A DNA stretch of 64,000 nt from NCBI GenBank assembly GCA_021798935.1, contig JAJZBL010000004.1, forward strand, positions 26,872 through 90,871, given 5' to 3'. Below are positions 59,326 through 64,000 of the stretch, piece by piece (the stretch's first letter is position 1; each line of letters begins with the position of its first letter). The notes beneath the pieces were generated by a model. That model was not told the DNA's origin. It saw only the letters and a program-made list of their open reading frames with translations, and searched no databases. Origin of the DNA: Microcaldota archaeon. GTDB lineage: Archaea > Micrarchaeota > Micrarchaeia > Micrarchaeales > Micrarchaeaceae. A program made the translations under genes and the position numbers.

Positions 59326-60300
59326 TTATGCTGAAAGCAAACTATCAATTGCTTGTGAAACTCTCTTCTCATTTGGAATCCAGTAGTTTTCATATCCTGC
59401 CATAGGTATAGGTGTATGGAATCCTGCTACACGAAGTATAGGTGCTTTAAGGTCAAACATTGCCTTTTCCGCTATCAATGCTGATACTTCGGCACCAACG
59501 CTGAATGACTTCTGGTCCTCATGTACTATCAGTGCTTTGCCTGTCCTCTTGACACTGTCAAGTATAGTCTTTTCATCTAATGGGTTTATCGTCCTTAAAT
59601 CTATCACATCAGCGGATACATTCTTGTCCTTCACTGCATTCTGCACTACTGGCGACATCGTTCCATAGGTTATTATGGTCATGTCATCCCCGTGGTTTAC
59701 TACGTTTGCCTTTCCAATTGGCACTTCATATCTGTCTTCCGGTATCTCCTGCTTGAACATCCTGTAAAGCTTTGTAGGCTCAATAAATATTACAGGATCA
59801 TGAAGATGGGAAGCTGCAATAAGAAGGCCTTTTGCATCATATGGTGTTGATGATTCTATTACAACCAAGGAACCGATATGAGAGAATATTGCCTCTGGGC
59901 TTTCTGAATGTATCTCAGGTCCTCCCACTCCTCCGCTTGCAGGAAATCTTATAACCATAGGTATAGGCATCTTTGATCTTGTCCTTGTCCTAAACCTTGC
60001 TGCATGATGCATTATCTGTGAGAATGCCTGATATGAAAATCCTCCAAATTGTATTTCAGGGAATGGATGCAATCCACCCAATGCCATCCCAATTGCTGTC
60101 CCTATTATTGAGTTCTCTGCCAGAGGTGTGTTCATTACTCTTGTAGGGCCGTACTTGTCTAACAGCCCATCAGTTACTCTGAATACTCCTCCGTCCTTTG
60201 CTACATCCTCTCCCATTATTACTATATCCTCGTTTTCAGCGAGGCAAAGATCTAATGCATTATTCAGCGCAGAAATCATATTTGCCATCATTTTATCCAC
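59326..60300 (-). CDS. 2-oxoacid dehydrogenase E1 beta subunit
   Basis: IVIMGEDVAKDGGVFRVTDGLLDKYGPTRVMNTPLAENSIIGTAIGMALGGLHPFPEIQFGGF. Confidence 0.95.
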   Translation of the reverse strand: MDKMMANMISALNNALDLCLAENEDIVIMGEDVAKDGGVFRVTDGLLDKYGPTRVMNTPLAENSIIGTAIGMALGGLHPFPEIQFGGFSYQAFSQIMHHAARFRTRTRSKMPIPMVIRFPASGGVGGPEIHSESPEAIFSHIGSLVVIESSTPYDAKGLLIAASHLHDPVIFIEPTKLYRMFKQEIPEDRYEVPIGKANVVNHGDDMTIITYGTMSPVVQNAVKDKNVSADVIDLRTINPLDEKTILDSVKRTGKALIVHEDQKSFSVGAEVSALIAEKAMFDLKAPILRVAGFHTPIPMAGYENYWIPNEKRVSQAIDSLLSA

Positions 60301-60312
60301 CTATTAAAACAT

Positions 60313-61386
60313 TCACTGCCAGAAATTATTCTTTACCGCCTCATCCTCCTCTTCTTTCAATGAATCCGGCATAAATCCAAATGCAGTCTCAAAGATTGAT
60401 TTTGGATCTGGCTTGAACTCCTTAATCTTTTCCATCGCGTCATCAAGAAGCTTGTTGTGGTCTTCTTTCATCTTCGCTTCCATATCATCATTCCAAAGCT
60501 TTTTGGAAACTAAGTACTTCTTCATCCTTATAAGAGGGTCTTTTGGCTTCCATGGATCAACTTCGGATTCGGGCCTGTACTTTGTAGGATCATCTGCTGT
60601 TGTGTGCATTCCCATCCTATATGTCAATGCCTCTATTATGTATGGCCTTCCTCCCTTCTTTATGCTATCTATCGCATCCTTTGTTGCCTTGTATACTGCA
60701 AGGACATCATTCCCATCAACCTGTATTGCGTCCGCTCCAACTGCAAATGCCTTCTGCGCAAGGGTTTCCGCAGCTGTCTGCTGGGCTCTTGGCACAGATA
60801 TTGCCCATTCATTATCTTCTATTATTGTTACAAGAGGAACTTTGTTGACTCCTGCAAAATTCATTCCTTCATAAAAATCGCCTTCGGATGTTCCGCCGTC
60901 TCCTACATAGGTTAATGCTACATTAGGCTTCTTCTTATACTTCAAGGAGAATGCAACTCCTGCAGCATGAGGAATTCCTGCTCCCACTGGTGCTATTTCA
61001 GGTCCTGAATTGTTGACAGCCCCCAGATTAAATCCTTCTTCATAACCTTTGAAGTATAGGAATATTGAATATATTGATACTCCTTTTATGATAAGTGAAA
61101 GATGCTGCCTGAATGTAGGCAATAGCCAATCGTCTTTTGTAAGCGCATATGCACTTCCTGCCTGTGTCGCTTCTTCTCCATAAATAGGAACTATTGTTGG
61201 CATAAGGCCTGCTCTCTGCAATGCCACAAGCTTGTCGCTCATTTCCCTTCCCAAGCTCATATACTTGTATAATTCAATGAGATCTTTGTCAGCAAGATCC
61301 TTTGGATATAGATTTTTGTCAATATTTCCATTCTCATCCATAACTTGGATGTACTTAACAGAGCCATTAAAAACAGTTTTCTCCAT
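60313..61386 (-). CDS. 2-oxoacid dehydrogenase E1 alpha subunit
   Basis: ThDP motif GDGGTSEGDFYEGMNFAGVNKVPLVTIIEDNEWAIS. Confidence 0.95.
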   Translation of the reverse strand: MEKTVFNGSVKYIQVMDENGNIDKNLYPKDLADKDLIELYKYMSLGREMSDKLVALQRAGLMPTIVPIYGEEATQAGSAYALTKDDWLLPTFRQHLSLIIKGVSIYSIFLYFKGYEEGFNLGAVNNSGPEIAPVGAGIPHAAGVAFSLKYKKKPNVALTYVGDGGTSEGDFYEGMNFAGVNKVPLVTIIEDNEWAISVPRAQQTAAETLAQKAFAVGADAIQVDGNDVLAVYKATKDAIDSIKKGGRPYIIEALTYRMGMHTTADDPTKYRPESEVDPWKPKDPLIRMKKYLVSKKLWNDDMEAKMKEDHNKLLDDAMEKIKEFKPDPKSIFETAFGFMPDSLKEEEDEAVKNNFWQ

Positions 61387-61534
61387 TTTGCCACCAATAT
61401 CTTTTTAAATTAAAAAAATATAAACATTCCCTTTTTATACTGCTTAATCTCTCAGGTAGTTTGCCTCTGTGCAGTTCTAAAAATAGAAAGGATTTATGTT
61501 TAGATGATTCCTATTTGCCATTGCATATATAATG

Positions 61535-62326
61535 TCAGTTAGAGGATTTGAAAACTGCCTTGACTAAGATTGCATATGCAAGTATCAATGCACTTGATAT
61601 TGCTATCAAGTATAATACTGGACGGAACTGCACATCAAAGGAAGGCAGGAACACATTGATTCCTTCATATCCTATATATAGAAGAATAGAAAACCTTAAA
61701 GAAAACCCTGCCGCATTTGTTGCAAAGAACTTTGCGGAATTCATCTTCAATGTGCCTGCTGCAAGAGATGTTACGTTCTTGAAGTAAGGAACAAATGTAG
61801 CAACAAATATCGAGAATATTCCATGGTTGCTTATCCAATCATCTGCAACCGAAATATCTTTTTCCGTGATGTCAACATGCGAAAGCACCCTAAGAAGAAG
61901 AGGCCTGCCTGCAAATCTTCCCCCAAAATATTCTATTGCTATTAGGAACATCATTGCAATGACAGAAACAATGAATACAAGGTATACATTGAAGTAGCTT
62001 AAAGCTGCCAAATATCCATAGAACGGAACTATTAGGTAATCGGGAGGGGGTGCAAATGCAATAATGATAAATATTCCAAGATATCCAAGATAATAAAATG
62101 GGCTGAATACCTTTACTTCACTGCTATAATAATTCTCATAGTTTAAATAATGAAAATAACTGTTTGTTATGCCAATAGTCGATATTACAATTCCTATTAT
62201 TGCAATAGTTGCTATGTAGTAAAAGTACTCAGATACTTTAGCATTTATATTCCATATTCTTGATTTGGAATTTCTGCCTATTATTAGCTTATGAATCTTT
62301 TTTGAACTTGATTTTGATATTGGCAT
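61535..62326 (-). CDS. DedA/VTT-domain membrane protein
   Basis: AIEYFGGRFAGR, GIFSIFVATFVPYFKNVTSLAAGTLKMNSAKFFATNAAG. Confidence 0.82.
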   Translation of the reverse strand: MPISKSSSKKIHKLIIGRNSKSRIWNINAKVSEYFYYIATIAIIGIVISTIGITNSYFHYLNYENYYSSEVKVFSPFYYLGYLGIFIIIAFAPPPDYLIVPFYGYLAALSYFNVYLVFIVSVIAMMFLIAIEYFGGRFAGRPLLLRVLSHVDITEKDISVADDWISNHGIFSIFVATFVPYFKNVTSLAAGTLKMNSAKFFATNAAGFSLRFSILLYIGYEGINVFLPSFDVQFRPVLYLIAISSALILAYAILVKAVFKSSN

Positions 62327-62528
62327 TTACTTTCCGTTTAAATTTTAAGATTGCTTAGTTTCTAATTAATTATGCTAATTTCAAGATATAATCTTAAATT
62401 ATTTTTTAAAATTTCTTAAATTTAATTATTTTACCTAATAGAAGATTTATTTTGGTATATTATTGAGATTATTTTAGTAAGGTTTTATAAATTCTATTTC
62501 AAGATATAATTAACTTATTAGTGAGTAT

Positions 62529-63524
62529 ATGAAATTTGATTTCAATCCTAAGAAAAATATAACAAGTTTAGATTATTTTATTATAAGGCTTAATAAAATT
62601 AATAAAATAAATGATTTGCTTACAGTGAGAAAAATAGCAAAGAATTGGTATACTATACTATTTTTCAGATTGGGTTTAAAGAAACCTGGATTTGTAATGC
62701 AGCTTAGAAATGGCAAAAAAATAGAAATAAAAAAATCTGAGGATTATTTTAAATTTTGGGAAAGCTCAGAGTTTATACAAGAGTTAATTAAACAGTTTAA
62801 ATTGAAGGATATAATTAAAATATCAAAGAAAAACAAATTTATAAAATTTAAATTCGATAATAAAACATTGAAATTTTATTATGATTCCCAAAAACAATTA
62901 GGTAACACAATAGGTATGATAAGAGAACAATTTATAGAACAGCAATAGGGATGGCTTAACGTCAAAGGAAAGAATGTCATAGATATAGGTGCAAATATAG
63001 GAGATACTGCAATATATTTCGCATTAAAAGGCGCAAAACATGTATATGCGTTTGAACCTTATCCTTACTCGTATGAACTTGCGATGATAAATATCAAATT
63101 AAATGGATTAGAAAATAAAATAACTTTGCTCAATGAAGGGTGTGGAAAGCAGGGCTTTATAAAAATAGATGAGGGTTATAAAAATTTTGGTGGTACTGAT
63201 TTAAAGCATTTTAAAGAAGGAGAAAAAATAAATATAGTAACATTAAGTGACATAGCAAAGAGATTTAATCTCAACAATAAATCTATATTAAAGATAGACT
63301 GCGAGGGTTGTGAATATGATGTTCTTCTTAAAGCAAAAGTTTCTGATTTAAGAAAATTTGAACAAATTCAATTAGAATACCATTATGGATATATAAATTT
63401 AGGGAATAAGCTTAAAAAGATAGGTTTTAATGTTGCATATGGGCAACCTAAGCATGTATACAACAAAGAAGCAGAAAATAGAGAGCTTTTTATCGGATTA
63501 ATTAAAGCAAACAGAATTAAATAA
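62529..63524 (+). pseudogene. FkbM-family methyltransferase interrupted by an in-frame UAG (62946-62948)
   Basis: ORFs 62529-62948 and 63084-63524 share a reading frame. Reading through: ...MIREQFIEQQ-[UAG]-GWLNVKGKNVIDIGANIGDTAIYFALKGAKHVYAFEPYPYSYELAMINIKLNG... Confidence 0.85.
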
Positions 63525-64000
63525 TACTACAAAGGCAATTTTCCTTAATATATTTGATTATAAAACATAGGTGAACCAGATCAAAAACAAGCATTTAGTT
63601 TGTTTTTTATATAGATAAAATGCCTATTTATTCTTAATAAAAAACAGTAAATAAAATCAATTAGAGATAGGGCAAAGAAAAATAAATGTTATAGGGTTTG
63701 TTTCTAAAGCATTAATTTTATGCTTCTTTGCTATCTAAAATTTTATTATATCCCTAAAATCTTTGCTTGTATATAGGTTGTTCAAATCTTCATCATTCAT
63801 TTTAAAACCTTAATTGGCATTGTTAATTTAAGAAATTTAATAATATTCATTTTGTTTATATTAAATTTAATTATTGGGTCTCTGTTATTTTAGTAAGCTT
63901 TTATAAAAATAGATAAATGCTTATTTTTATTAAAAATAAGAATTTTCTTATTGCCTAAGTTTTTAATATTCACAAATTATTAAGAGTTTGAATTACTTAT

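Noticed and set aside
62946-62948. UAG as pyrrolysine codon
   Set aside because: UAG terminates other genes in the window, no Pyl machinery is seen here, and FkbM enzymes have no known Pyl requirement; mutation or sequencing error is simpler.

Overview
This 64 kb window is AT-rich, densely packed archaeal chromosome with short intergenic gaps and many TTG/GTG starts. Gene content includes an archaeal histone, archaeal-type MetK, Trm5-like methyltransferase, TrmB/Lrp/DtxR/AbrB-type regulators, an AsnRS-like asparagine synthetase and tRNA-Arg(GCG). A DPANN/ARMAN-like acidophile is my inference from gene content, not something proven here. The strongest findings are: (1) a three-gene minus-strand operon (42861-45580) that looks like the Thermoplasma-type mevalonate-3-phosphate branch, in pathway order; (2) a tandem triplet of TTG/GTG-start zincins (46615-50769) with an ImmA/IrrE (M78)-like core, conserved blocks between divergent segments and a repeated 5' region, suggesting gene conversion or diversification; (3) a DtxR-type regulator, putative NiCoT/NicO-like permease and HxxHxxHxxH methyltransferase arranged around a perfect 19-bp palindrome; (4) an AbrB-like small protein with overlapping palindromes upstream; (5) an FkbM-type methyltransferase interrupted by one in-frame UAG; (6) a histone with a basic C-terminal tail; (7) a bacterial-type RsgA GTPase; (8) a complete E1a-E1b-E2-E3 2-oxoacid dehydrogenase operon with a lipoate ligase elsewhere in the window. 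I saw no rRNA, CRISPR array or transposase. All family calls come from motif reading by eye; no database search was run.
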